64,000 nucleotides of DNA. Origin: Telmatospirillum sp. (GTDB taxonomy: Bacteria > Pseudomonadota > Alphaproteobacteria > Rhodospirillales > Magnetospirillaceae). The notes under the pieces were generated by a model. That model had not been told where the DNA came from. It did not search any database and saw only the letters and a list, made by a program, of their open reading frames with translations. How positions within the stretch are numbered: position 1 is the first letter of the stretch; every line of letters begins with the position of its first letter. The translations under genes and the position numbers were made by a program. The DNA lies in the NCBI GenBank assembly GCA_009712185.1, contig WASQ01000126.1, positions 101,914-165,913 on the forward strand, written 5' to 3'. Below are positions 30,684-40,366 of this stretch, in pieces.

Positions 30684-31628
30684 ATGCTGAACCGCCGTCG
30701 TTTTCTCACGGTGACGGCCGCCGCCGGCGCCCTGGCCCTGTCCCGTGGCCGGCCGGCCCGGGCGGCGGACCCCCTGATCTGGCGGGGAAACGCCCTTGGC
30801 GCGGACGCCAGTCTCATTTTGTATGCGGGCACGCCCGGCGAGGCGCGGGCCCTGTTGCGCGAAAGCCTCTCAGAGCTGGAACGGCTGGAACGGATCTTCA
30901 GTCTTTACCGGGAGGACTCACATCTCGTCCGTCTTAATCGCGAAGGTCGCCTGGACACTCCTCCCGCCGAACTGGTGGAGCTGCTCACGATCAGCCGCCA
31001 TCTGTCCCAATTGTCGGACGGCGCCTTCGACGTCACGGTTCAGCCTCTGTGGACCCTTTATGCCGCCCACTTCACGAAGACAGACGCCGACCCTCGCGGA
31101 CCGGCCGCCGCCGCCCTGGCCGAAACAGTCCGGCGCGTCGACTGGCGCGCCGTGACCGTTGATCCGCGCCGGATTTCGTTTGACACCCCCGGGATGGCTA
31201 TCACCCTGAATGGCATTGCTCAGGGGTATATCACCGACAGGATCGCGGACCATCTGAAGGCCCGGGGATTGCGCCATGTTCTCGTGGATATGGGGGAGAT
31301 CAGGGCCGTCGGACCGCGACCGGACGGCACGCCCTGGCGGGCGGCGCTGGAGGGAGGTGGACAGGTCGGACTGGATGACCGTGCCCTGTCCACGTCGTCG
31401 CCCGACGGCACACGGTTCAGCCCGACCTGCAATCACCTGTTCGACCCGAAAACCGGCGGCTGTTCACAGGCGGCGGGAACGGTGTCCGTTCTCGCTCCGA
31501 CCGCGACGCTGGCCGATGCGCTGTCGACCGCCATCGCCATCGGCGGGCCCCGGCTCGGCATGCGATTGGCGGAAACGCTGGGATCGGTCGGGATCTTTTA
31601 CGGGACGCGACCGGCAGCGGGGACCTGA
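30684..31628 (+). CDS. nosX: FAD:protein FMN transferase (NosX/ApbE)
   Basis: ApbE motifs: LERLERIFSLYREDSHLVRLNREG, ITLNGIAQGYITDRI, terminal gene of the nos cluster. Confidence 0.92.
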   Translation: MLNRRRFLTVTAAAGALALSRGRPARAADPLIWRGNALGADASLILYAGTPGEARALLRESLSELERLERIFSLYREDSHLVRLNREGRLDTPPAELVELLTISRHLSQLSDGAFDVTVQPLWTLYAAHFTKTDADPRGPAAAALAETVRRVDWRAVTVDPRRISFDTPGMAITLNGIAQGYITDRIADHLKARGLRHVLVDMGEIRAVGPRPDGTPWRAALEGGGQVGLDDRALSTSSPDGTRFSPTCNHLFDPKTGGCSQAAGTVSVLAPTATLADALSTAIAIGGPRLGMRLAETLGSVGIFYGTRPAAGT

Positions 31629-31697
31629 GGTCCGAAAATGGCCGGCGGTGACGGACGGATGGCGCTATTCTCGCCCCCTGGACAATGACCGGAGACG

Positions 31698-32219
31698 ATG
31701 ATGACGTCCGTGACCGAAGTTCTGATCGAAAGCCGCATGGAGACGCCGATCGGCCTCATGATCGTCCTGTCCGACCGCGAGGGCGTCCTGCGCGCGCTGG
31801 ACTGGGAGGATCATGAGGATCGCCTGCACCGTTTGCTCAGGCGGCAATATCCGGTACCTGCCGTATTACGGACGGGCGCCATGCCCGATGACATTCATAA
31901 GGCGATGAAGCGGTATTTCGACGGGGATCTCACCGCCATCGACGTTCTTCCGGTCAGGACCGGCGGAACGGCGTTCCAACACCGCGTGTGGGAGGGATTG
32001 CGCCGCATTCCGGCGGGCGAGACGCGAAGCTATGGCGCCCTGGCTGACGCCATCGGGCACCCCGCCGCGGTCCGCGCGGTCGGCGCCGCCAACGGCGCCA
32101 ATCCGATCGGCATCGTGGTCCCCTGCCACCGCGTCATTGGCGCCAATGGCTCGCTGACCGGCTACGGTGGCGGTCTGGCCCGCAAGCAATGGCTGCTGGC
32201 GCATGAGCGCCGGCCCTGA
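31698..32219 (+). CDS. ogt: methylated-DNA--[protein]-cysteine S-methyltransferase
   Basis: ANGANPIGIVVPCHRVIGANGSLTGYGGGLARKQWLL. Confidence 0.95.
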   Translation: MMTSVTEVLIESRMETPIGLMIVLSDREGVLRALDWEDHEDRLHRLLRRQYPVPAVLRTGAMPDDIHKAMKRYFDGDLTAIDVLPVRTGGTAFQHRVWEGLRRIPAGETRSYGALADAIGHPAAVRAVGAANGANPIGIVVPCHRVIGANGSLTGYGGGLARKQWLLAHERRP

Positions 32220-32332
32220 CGACGGGCGGTCCGCGCGGGACGGAGGAAACATCGGGTCCGCGTTGCGCTATACTGCGCCGCCTCCGGCCGGCGCGTTCCG
32301 GCCATCCCCGTGACAAAAAAAGGACTGCGACG

Positions 32333-32641
32333 ATGGTTCTGCTCGAATTCTCCATGTGGCCGATGAACAAGGCCGACAGTGTCAGCGCCTATGTGGCCCG
32401 GTCGCTCGACATCATCGACAAAAGCGGCCTCGCCTATCAGCTGACGCCGATGGGAACCATCCTGGAAGGAGACTGGGTCGAGGTGATGGCAGTGGTGACC
32501 GCCTGCTTCGAGGCCATGAAAACCGATTGTCCCCGGATCGAGACCAGCATCAAGATCGACTATCGCGACGGCCCAGGCGGCCGTCTGACATCGAAGATCG
32601 CCGCCGTCGAGGAGCATCTGGGCCGCAAGCTGTCGACCTGA
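32333..32641 (+). CDS. MTH1187/YkoF-type thiamine-binding family protein
   Basis: MVLLEFSMWPMNKADSVSAYVARSLDIIDKSGLAYQLTPMGTILEGDWVEVM. Confidence 0.85.
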   Translation: MVLLEFSMWPMNKADSVSAYVARSLDIIDKSGLAYQLTPMGTILEGDWVEVMAVVTACFEAMKTDCPRIETSIKIDYRDGPGGRLTSKIAAVEEHLGRKLST

Positions 32642-32671
32642 CGGACTGATCCCGCTCGCAGAGCCGGTCCC

Positions 32672-32812
32672 TAATGGTCGGACTCTAACATTTGGATCCC
32701 TTGCGAGTAGGGCCAGGCATCCTGCCCGCCTCCGACGCGAAAGCGGTGGAAATGCCGGCTTCTCGGCTTTCGCCGAACGGCGGGCGGGACGATTGGCCCC
32801 ACACCTGATTCT
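32672..32812 (-). repeat. dispersed structured repeat family 1, copy B (inverted relative to copy A)
   Basis: Reverse complement matches 12383-12524 with only a few substitutions; central palindrome 32724-32788. Confidence 0.88.
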
Positions 32813-32840
32813 CAAGGACTCGTCTGTTGGATTTTGACCA

Positions 32841-32878
32841 CTAATGCACGGACTCAGTCAGATGAGTCTGTGCATTAG
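32841..32878 (-). terminator. hairpin overlapping the lysozyme stop codon
   Basis: ctaatgcacggactca-gtcaga-tgagtctgtgcattag, 16-bp stem with one wobble. Confidence 0.6.
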
Positions 32879-33777
32879 CTGTTGACCTGCCGCCCGGCTT
32901 CCTTCCAGAAGCGGGCCAGGGACGTGGCGTCGCCCCGGAAGAGATTGCGGTCGCACCGCACGATTCCCGACACGGCCCCGACTTTGCGACCGCGCGGCCC
33001 GCAGTCCTGGGTATCCCCGGCATACTGCCAGAAATGCCATCCCTTGGCCTTCCAGGCACGCGGCACCTGGGGCTGAATGCGATAGTCGGCCAGCCACAAC
33101 GGGCAGTGGGACAGGATCGCCTTTTCGGTGCCGCCCGGCCCCAGGCTGTGGCGGGGACTGCCGACCGGCTTGCCGTCGGCCCAGGAGGCCGTCGTGTAAA
33201 TCAGCGGACAGCGGCCGGTCGCCGCCAGGACGGTCTGGACGAACTCCTCCGCCTGATGCAGGCGCATGGTGTTGGCGGGATTCTGATCGTTATATTCGAA
33301 ATCGAGCGCCATCAGGGTATTGGGTCCGGGTTTCGCGGTCGCCAGGAACAGCCGCGCCTGCTCGGCGCCCGGATATTGATGGGTGCCGAAATGGTAGGCT
33401 CCCCACAGCATTCCGGCGGCTTCGGCCTCGGCACGCCGGCGGACATACATCGGGTCCTTCCAGTCCCCGCCCTCGGTGGCCTTGTGGATGACCCCCAGGA
33501 TGTTGCTGCGTTTGCGCGCCGCTTCGAAATCATTGACCGTCGTCATGTGACTGATGTCGATGACCGCATCCAGCCGCCCCTGCGACACCGTCTGCGCCTG
33601 GGCATGGATCTTCCCATGGGCGCTTTTCCCATGGGAACCCTTGGCATGGCCGGCTTTCTCATGGGCCTTGCCATGCTCCTTCCCGTGGGATTTCCCATGC
33701 TTATGGGATGCGGCAAACGCCGTCGGCGCCGCGACGAGACTGAGCAGTCCGGCAAGGACAAGGCGTCGTGTCAGCAT
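32875..33777 (-). CDS. glycoside hydrolase family 25 lysozyme-like protein with His/Lys/Gly-rich linker
   Basis: VIDISHMTTVNDFEAARKRSNILGVIHKATEGGDWKDPMYVRRRAEAEAAGMLWGAYHF; signal peptide then SHKHGKSHGKEHGKAHEKAGHAKGSHGKSAHGK. Confidence 0.88.
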   Translation of the reverse strand: MLTRRLVLAGLLSLVAAPTAFAASHKHGKSHGKEHGKAHEKAGHAKGSHGKSAHGKIHAQAQTVSQGRLDAVIDISHMTTVNDFEAARKRSNILGVIHKATEGGDWKDPMYVRRRAEAEAAGMLWGAYHFGTHQYPGAEQARLFLATAKPGPNTLMALDFEYNDQNPANTMRLHQAEEFVQTVLAATGRCPLIYTTASWADGKPVGSPRHSLGPGGTEKAILSHCPLWLADYRIQPQVPRAWKAKGWHFWQYAGDTQDCGPRGRKVGAVSGIVRCDRNLFRGDATSLARFWKEAGRQVNS

Positions 33778-33997
33778 TCCCCCACGCCCACCGTCACAGT
33801 TCCCCCTGGTCACATCAACAGATCCACCCTGTCGGCGCCCCGACCGGATCGGGGCATCTCACCGCCCGCGGTCGTCAGATGCCGCCAGCGCACCCTTCCC
33901 GCCGGCAGAGTGGCCCCATCCCGGGCTCCCTAGCGGGTTGCTGTTGCCGGTTATACCACATTCAGTGGGAAACTTGAAATAATGGCAGGATTATGGA

Positions 33998-34040
33998 CGA
34001 AAATAATCAGTCACGGCGCTGACCGCGCCGCGACTGATCC
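33998..34040 (-). terminator. terminator of the nrf-nap operon
   Basis: Minus strand: atcagtcgcggcgc-ggtca-gcgccgtgactgat followed by tatttt. Confidence 0.7.
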
Positions 34041-34081
34041 TGGACAGGAACCGGCTATTCCGCCGGAGCGGCACCGGCCGA

Positions 34082-34744
34082 TCAACGACGATTGCCCACC
34101 GGCATGCTTTGATTGAGCTCCCGCTCGGCTTCTGTCATGCCGGCCGGCAAACGGTGCGCGATCCCCTTGTGGCAGTCGATACAGGTCCTGCCGTCGGTCT
34201 CCGCATCCGTATGCGCCACCCGGGCCCGGTCGGTCTGGCGGGCCAGATCCATCGAATCGAAGGAGTGGCAGTTACGGCATTCGCGGGAATCCGTCTCCTT
34301 CATCGTCTGCCAGACGCTGCGCGCCAGATCGAGCCGCTTGGCCTCGAATTTCTCGCGCGTGTCGATCTCTCCGGTCAGGTGATGGAAGACCTCCGACGAG
34401 GCGGCGATCTTGCGCTTCATCTTATGGACCCAGTCATGCGGAACATGGCAGTCGGGGCAGGTCGCCCGCACACCCGCATGATTCTGGTCATGAACCGAGG
34501 TCCGGTATTCGCGATAGGAGTTCTGATCCATTTCATGGCAGGACCGGCAGAACGTCTCGTTGTTGGTCATCTCCAGGCCCCAGTTGAACCCGCCCCAGAA
34601 CAGAATGCCGGCCAAAAATCCGGTCAACAGCAGCAGGCCCAGGGAAAGCTGCGCGGACGGCCGCGCCAGGAAGCCCCAGATCCCCACGGCCAGCCCCCAG
34701 AGGGTTGGGCGGCGACGCTCGACCATCTCATCACTCTGATTCAT
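34082..34744 (-). CDS. napC: NapC/NirT-family tetrahaem cytochrome c
   Basis: Four CxxCH (CRSCH, CPDCH, CRNCH, CIDCH), N-terminal TM helix. Confidence 0.93.
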   Translation of the reverse strand: MNQSDEMVERRRPTLWGLAVGIWGFLARPSAQLSLGLLLLTGFLAGILFWGGFNWGLEMTNNETFCRSCHEMDQNSYREYRTSVHDQNHAGVRATCPDCHVPHDWVHKMKRKIAASSEVFHHLTGEIDTREKFEAKRLDLARSVWQTMKETDSRECRNCHSFDSMDLARQTDRARVAHTDAETDGRTCIDCHKGIAHRLPAGMTEAERELNQSMPVGNRR

Positions 34745-34762
34745 CGCCCTCTCCCGCCGGCC

Positions 34763-35239
34763 CTATTTGCCGGTCGCCGGCTGGAAGCGGTTTGTCACCA
34801 GGGGCTTCGCATCCACCTGGGGCGCATGGCATTGGGTACAGAACCACCGCTGGCCTGCCACCTTGTCCTGCTTGGTCCCGGCGCGATCGTAGTAATGCGA
34901 TACGCTGATCAGCGGCGCCTTCTCGCGGACATTATCGGGCCAGTCATGACATCGGAGGCACTGATTGACCTTGAGGTCGATCTCATATTTATCGACCCGG
35001 TGCGGGATCATCGGAGGCTGATCGAGGAAGGCCCGGTCATAGCGCCCGGCCTCGCGCACCGGAAACAGTGGCGGCACCGGATCCGGGTCCTCGCCGGCGA
35101 CATTGCCCCTGAGCGCGCGAAGGGGTTCGCCCGCGAACGCCGGCACGGTCAGCATCGCGCCGGCGCAAAGACCGACAACGGCAAGAAGGACAGAGATTTT
35201 TCCGCGCATGATGGCGGCTCCTTTTCTGCTGCTGCTCAT
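34763..35239 (-). CDS. napB: periplasmic nitrate reductase dihaem cytochrome subunit
   Basis: CLRCH and CTQCH motifs; VPPLFPVREAGRYDRAFLDQPPMIPH. Confidence 0.93.
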   Translation of the reverse strand: MSSSRKGAAIMRGKISVLLAVVGLCAGAMLTVPAFAGEPLRALRGNVAGEDPDPVPPLFPVREAGRYDRAFLDQPPMIPHRVDKYEIDLKVNQCLRCHDWPDNVREKAPLISVSHYYDRAGTKQDKVAGQRWFCTQCHAPQVDAKPLVTNRFQPATGK

Positions 35240-35243
35240 GGCG

Positions 35244-37745
35244 TCACGCCTTGTCCACGCGTACGGCGCATTTCTTGAAATCCGTCTCTTTCGAGATCGG
35301 GCAGGTGGCGTCCAGGGTCAGTCGGTTGACAAGCTGGCTTTCGTCGAACCAGGGCATGACCACCACCCCGACCGGGGGCCGGTTGCGGCCCGCCGTCTCC
35401 ACCCGGGTCAGCACCTCGCCGCGCCGGGACGCCACCTTGACCTGCTGGCCACGCCTCAGGCCCCGTTTGGCGGCGTCGTCGGGATGCATGAAGATCACCG
35501 CATTCGGGAAAGCGCGGTAAAGCTCCGGCACGCGCCGCGTCATGGACCCGGAATGCCAGTGTTCGAGCACGCGGCCGGTGACGAACCAGAGGTCATACTG
35601 GTCGTCCGGTTCCTCCGCCGCCGGCTCGTAAGGCAGGGCGAAGACATTGGCCTTGCCGTCGGCAAATCCATAGAACCGGATGCCCTCCCCGGCCTTCACA
35701 TAGGGATCGGATCCCTCTCTGAACCGCCAGGGCGTTTCCTTGCCGTCCACCACGGGCCACCGCAACCCCCGAGTCTGGTGGTAGGTGTCGAAGGGGGCCA
35801 GATCGTGGCCATGCCCGCGCCCGAAAGACGCATATTCCTCGAACAGGCCTTTCTGGACATAGAATCCCATGGCCCGGGATTCGTCATTGTCGAAACCGGG
35901 CGTGATGTCGGACAGCGGGAAACGGTCGACCACGCCATTGCGGAACAGCACGTCGAACAGGGTCTTGCCGCGCAGATCGGGCTTTTTGGCGATCAACTCC
36001 TCCGGCCAGACCTCCTCCACCTTGAAGCGCTTCGAGAATTCCATCACCTGCCAGAGGTCCGACCGCGCCTCGCCCGGCGCCCGCACCTGCTGGCGCCAGA
36101 ACTGCGTCCGCCTCTCCGCATTGCCATAGGCCCCCTCCTTCTCCACCCACATGGCGGTCGGCAGGATCAGGTCGGCCGCCAGGGCGGTCACCGTCGGATA
36201 GGGATCGGATACGACGATGAAATTGGCCGGATTGCGATATCCCGGAAGGGTTTCCTCGTTCAGATTGGCCGAGGCCTGGAGATTGTTGGTGCATTGCACC
36301 CAATAGCAGTTGAGTTTTCCATCCTTCAGCATCCGGTTCTGCAGAACGGCGTGATAGCCGGGCTTGTCCGGGATGGTCCCCTCGGGAAGGTTCCAGATCT
36401 CTTCCGTGCGTTTGCGGTGCGCCGGATTGACCACGACCATGTCGGCGGGCAGCCGGTGCGAAAAGGTCCCGACCTCGCGCGCGGTCCCGCAGGCGGACGG
36501 CTGCCCGGTCAGCGAGAACGGATTACTGCCCGGCTTGGCGATCTTGCCCGTCAGCAGATGGAGATTGTAGATCATGTTGTTCACCCAGGTGCCGCGGCTG
36601 TGCTGGTTGAACCCCATGGTCCAGAAACTGACGATCTTGCGGGCCGGATCGGCGTAAAGCGCGGCCAGCGCCTCCAGAGTCGCGGGCGGCACCCCGGTGA
36701 GTTTCGCCACCTTGTCCAGGGTGTAATCGGCGACGAACGCCTTGAAGGCGGCGAAATCGATCGGCTCCGACGCGTCCGGATTGGCCGCGTTTCTGGCGGC
36801 CTTCTCTTTCGGATGGTCGGGGCGCAGCCCATAGCCGATATCGGCCGCGCCTTTGCGGAAATTCACGAGCTTCGTGATGAAGGCCTCGTCATAGGCCTTA
36901 TGCATGATGATGTGATTGGCGATGTAATTCAGGATCGCGAGATCGGTCTGCGGCTTGAAGACGACCTGAATGTCCGCCAGATCGAAGCTGCGGTTCTCAT
37001 AGGTCGACATCGCGGCCAGGGTGACATCCTTGTGGCCCAGCCGATGTTCGGCGATCCGGGTCCACAACACCGGATGCATCTCCGCCATATTGGCGCCCCA
37101 CAGGACATAGGTGTCGGCATGCTCGATGTCGTCGAAACAGCCCATCGGCTCATCGATGCCGAACGTCCGCATGAATCCCGCCACCGCCGAGGCCATGCAA
37201 TGGCGCGCGTTGGGATCGATGTTGTGGGACCGGAATCCCGCCTTCATCAATTTGACGGCCCCGTAGCCTTCCCACACGGTCCACTGGCCCGACCCGAACA
37301 TGCCCACCGCCGTCGGCCCCTTGGCCTTCAGGGTCTCTTTCCATTTGGCCGCCATGACATCGAACGCCTCGTCCCAGGTGACGGGCGTGAACTCGCCGTC
37401 CTTGGCATAGACGCCGTTCTTTTTGCGCAACAGCGGGCGGGTCAGCCGGTCCTCGCCATAGAGGATTTTGGACAGGAAATAGCCCTTGATACAGTTCAGC
37501 CCGCGATTGACCGGGGCATCGGGATCGGCGCGCGTGGCGACCACGCGCCCCTGTTGGACGCCGCCCATCACGCCGCAGCCGGTACCGCAGAACCGGCAGC
37601 CCGCCTTGTCCCCGCGGATGTCTCCGGCCTCCGCCGCCTCCGCTCCGCCAAGGGGGACCGCGCCACCGGGAACGGCCATCCCGGCCGCCGCCGCCGTGGC
37701 GGCTATTGCGTTGGCCTTGATGAAATCACGCCGGGTAAGGCTCAT
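35244..37745 (-). CDS. napA: periplasmic nitrate reductase catalytic subunit (Tat)
   Basis: [70 protein letters not shown]. Confidence 0.97.
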   Translation of the reverse strand: MSLTRRDFIKANAIAATAAAAGMAVPGGAVPLGGAEAAEAGDIRGDKAGCRFCGTGCGVMGGVQQGRVVATRADPDAPVNRGLNCIKGYFLSKILYGEDRLTRPLLRKKNGVYAKDGEFTPVTWDEAFDVMAAKWKETLKAKGPTAVGMFGSGQWTVWEGYGAVKLMKAGFRSHNIDPNARHCMASAVAGFMRTFGIDEPMGCFDDIEHADTYVLWGANMAEMHPVLWTRIAEHRLGHKDVTLAAMSTYENRSFDLADIQVVFKPQTDLAILNYIANHIIMHKAYDEAFITKLVNFRKGAADIGYGLRPDHPKEKAARNAANPDASEPIDFAAFKAFVADYTLDKVAKLTGVPPATLEALAALYADPARKIVSFWTMGFNQHSRGTWVNNMIYNLHLLTGKIAKPGSNPFSLTGQPSACGTAREVGTFSHRLPADMVVVNPAHRKRTEEIWNLPEGTIPDKPGYHAVLQNRMLKDGKLNCYWVQCTNNLQASANLNEETLPGYRNPANFIVVSDPYPTVTALAADLILPTAMWVEKEGAYGNAERRTQFWRQQVRAPGEARSDLWQVMEFSKRFKVEEVWPEELIAKKPDLRGKTLFDVLFRNGVVDRFPLSDITPGFDNDESRAMGFYVQKGLFEEYASFGRGHGHDLAPFDTYHQTRGLRWPVVDGKETPWRFREGSDPYVKAGEGIRFYGFADGKANVFALPYEPAAEEPDDQYDLWFVTGRVLEHWHSGSMTRRVPELYRAFPNAVIFMHPDDAAKRGLRRGQQVKVASRRGEVLTRVETAGRNRPPVGVVVMPWFDESQLVNRLTLDATCPISKETDFKKCAVRVDKA

Positions 37746-38041
37746 CTTGGGGACTCCTGTTCTTCCCAATGGTGGTAGATGAGGGCGGCAGACAGAACGC
37801 CCTCGACGGCCGGAAGACGGGTCAGGATCTGTCCCGCCCCCTCTTCCTCCGTATCCTCGACGGTGACGACCAGATGACCGGCCTGATCCGCCTGATGCAC
37901 CTCGACACCGGAGACCCGCCGCAGCCGGTCCCCGACCGCCTCGACCTCGCCGGAGCGGGCATAGACCAGGACACCGCACAGATGATGTCCCCGGGCCCCG
38001 GGACCACGCCCGTCCTCCTCGATGAACTTTCCGACACGCAT
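37742..38041 (-). CDS. napD: NapD chaperone
   Basis: [35 protein letters not shown]-type overlap with napA. Confidence 0.9.
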   Translation of the reverse strand: MRVGKFIEEDGRGPGARGHHLCGVLVYARSGEVEAVGDRLRRVSGVEVHQADQAGHLVVTVEDTEEEGAGQILTRLPAVEGVLSAALIYHHWEEQESPR

Positions 38042-38119
38042 CCGGCATCCCCCCTTGCCGGACGGGTCCCCGATCCGGCGCGACCGGCCCCCGCCCGGAT
38101 CGGGCGGGGGCGTTTCCTG

Positions 38120-39562
38120 TCAGTGACTGGTGACCGGCGTCGCCGACGGCTGCGGCGCGTAATTGACGGCCCGCGTCTTGACGTCGCGGCGAAGGGCAAG
38201 CTGACCCTCGCGGCACATGTTGATCGCCTCGGCGAAGGACTTGACCGAATACTGGTCGGCATGGAAACCCATGGAGTTTTCCGAAACCAGGAAGTCGATC
38301 ATGAAGCCGGCGTCACGCTGAAGTTTGCGGGCCGCGGCCAGTTCCTCGTCGGTGGCACCGGCATCCTTGGCGGCCTTCAGATCGCCGATCAGGTCGACCA
38401 GGGCGTTCATCGCGACATTGCGCGTCTCGACGAAGCGGGTCTGGATCTCCTCGACGCGGCTCTTCATCTCCGTCTCGGACCAGCGATGGCAGCCCTGGCA
38501 GGAGGCGTTGACGTTCAGCAACGGCGACCGGACATTGTGGTCCGAGATCTTCATCGCCCCTTCCCGGACGTAAGGCATGTGGCAGTCGGCGCAGGCGACG
38601 CCGGACCGGGCGTGGATGCCCTGGCTCCAGGTCTCGAACTCGGGATGGCGGGCCTTCATCATCGGCGCGCCGGTCTCCTTGTGGGTCCACTCGACGACAT
38701 TGTCCTCGTTCTCGGACGCGACGATCTGGTCCAGCTTCAGGCCCTTGGGCCAGGGGAAGGTCAGGCGCTTGTCGGCGCCGCGGAAGTAATAGGTGACATG
38801 GCACTGGGCGCAGACGTAGGTCCGCATTTCCTGACGGCTGGCGTCGCGGTTGACGTCATAGTCCTTGACACCCTGGGACGCCTTCAGCGCGCGGATGCCC
38901 TCGATGAAGGCGGGACGGGAAATCCGCAGATTCATCGTCTTGGCGTCATGGCAGTCGACACAGGAAATCGGATGCGTCACCTGTTTGCGGGCATCGGCAT
39001 AGGGCATGTGGTTGATCGCCTCGAAGCCCTTGGTGATGTCGCCGTTGCCCAGCTTCATATAGGTCGGGTAAAGCGACGCGTGGCAGTTGAGGCAGGTGCC
39101 CGGCTGCTTGGCGACACGCTGGCGCTCGGTGAACACCTGATCCTCCAGCATGTAGGCGTGCCCGCGCTTTTCGCGATAGTCGGCGGCAAAGGAATAGCCG
39201 GCCCACATGGTCTTCAGCCGTGGATCCAGTTCCAGCTTTGACCGCGCCACCACCGTCCGCGGATCGGCCTCCGTCGGCGAATGGGGGACGCCCTCACTGC
39301 CGCCGAAACGGGTCCGCTCCATGTCGGTCGTCATCTTGTAGCGGTCATATTGAAGGGGAAAATTCTGTCCCCAGACGGCGGGATCATCGATCGTGTCGTT
39401 GAGCGCCGTCACCTGGAAGAACGGGGTTTTCGCCTCCTGTTTATGCTCGAAAATATTGACGAGCAAAGCGGCGATCCCGGCGCCCGCCGCGATCGCGATG
39501 GCCGCGATGACGACCAGCAACCGGCCCTTGCCGGGAGAATGGGGTGCGTTTGGCGTAGCCAT
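38120..39562 (-). CDS. nrfA: pentahaem ammonia-forming cytochrome c nitrite reductase (CxxCH catalytic haem variant)
   Basis: Five CxxCH: CLNCH, CVDCH, CAQCH, CADCH, CQGCH; NrfA N-terminal and C-terminal signatures. Confidence 0.95.
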   Translation of the reverse strand: MATPNAPHSPGKGRLLVVIAAIAIAAGAGIAALLVNIFEHKQEAKTPFFQVTALNDTIDDPAVWGQNFPLQYDRYKMTTDMERTRFGGSEGVPHSPTEADPRTVVARSKLELDPRLKTMWAGYSFAADYREKRGHAYMLEDQVFTERQRVAKQPGTCLNCHASLYPTYMKLGNGDITKGFEAINHMPYADARKQVTHPISCVDCHDAKTMNLRISRPAFIEGIRALKASQGVKDYDVNRDASRQEMRTYVCAQCHVTYYFRGADKRLTFPWPKGLKLDQIVASENEDNVVEWTHKETGAPMMKARHPEFETWSQGIHARSGVACADCHMPYVREGAMKISDHNVRSPLLNVNASCQGCHRWSETEMKSRVEEIQTRFVETRNVAMNALVDLIGDLKAAKDAGATDEELAAARKLQRDAGFMIDFLVSENSMGFHADQYSVKSFAEAINMCREGQLALRRDVKTRAVNYAPQPSATPVTSH

Positions 39563-39579
39563 TCTGGATTTCCTCGAAG

Positions 39580-40083
39580 TCAGTGCGTTTGTGAAGTGGC
39601 GGCGGAAACGGCGGTTCCGGGCGAAAGGGACGCGGCCCCATGCCCGACATCGGCATGGCACCGGATGCAGGAAATGTCCTGGCCGCTGTGGGGATTGCCG
39701 TCGATGGCCGACGTCATGGCACCGTGACAGGAACGGCAGGTTCCTTCCGTGACCTTGGCATCGAAATCCTTGATCAGGATGTTGTCCGGGATCGGGCCGA
39801 AGGTGAATGCCATGCTGTGCGAGACGCCATTGGCGGCCTTCACGGCATATTTCCCGATGGTGTCATGGGGGGTATGGCAGTCGTTGCAGGTCGCCGCCGC
39901 ATGATGCGGACTTTTCATCCAGCCGGAATAATAGTCCTGCATCACATGACAATTGGCACAGGCGGTTGGGTCGTTGGTAAGATAAGAATAACCACGGGCA
40001 TAAACAAACGTGTAAATGCCAAGCCCCACAGTCGCCCCCAAGGCTACGGCAAGAAACACTGCTGCGCGAATTTTCCAAATCAT
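39580..40083 (-). CDS. nrfH: tetrahaem quinol dehydrogenase NrfH
   Basis: Four CxxCH (CANCH, CNDCH, CRSCH, CIRCH), TM anchor, adjacent to nrfA. Confidence 0.93.
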   Translation of the reverse strand: MIWKIRAAVFLAVALGATVGLGIYTFVYARGYSYLTNDPTACANCHVMQDYYSGWMKSPHHAAATCNDCHTPHDTIGKYAVKAANGVSHSMAFTFGPIPDNILIKDFDAKVTEGTCRSCHGAMTSAIDGNPHSGQDISCIRCHADVGHGAASLSPGTAVSAATSQTH

Positions 40084-40207
40084 GATCGTCGTCACCGCCG
40101 TGGCGAGTTTTATCTGTTCAGAGCCAACGCGGAGGATGACTGGATTGGTGCCGTTCCCCACCCGGCCCGATGAAAGTCTCATTATCCACATTGTCAGTAA
40201 GGCGAAC

Positions 40208-40221
40208 TTGACATTGGTCAA
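40208..40221. promoter_or_regulatory. FNR/DNR-type box TTGAC-ATTG-GTCAA
   Basis: Perfect match to TTGAY-N4-RTCAA; ~125 nt upstream of nrfH. Confidence 0.8.
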
Positions 40222-40366
40222 GTCCGGCCGGGCTTCCAAAAATTCTACCCTTGGTTTCTATTTCCAGATCCACCATCAAAAAAAGAGAGACGCTCGGGAC
40301 AGAGTCGCCGGAGCCGCCGGCCGGGCGCCGCAGCAAAATGTCGGAACGATCGCGAAGAGACGCCGG

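Noticed and set aside
35103-37778. 891-aa plus-strand ORF antisense to napA
   Set aside because: Mirror of NapA codon usage; low-complexity His/Arg/Gly-rich peptide without domain signature.
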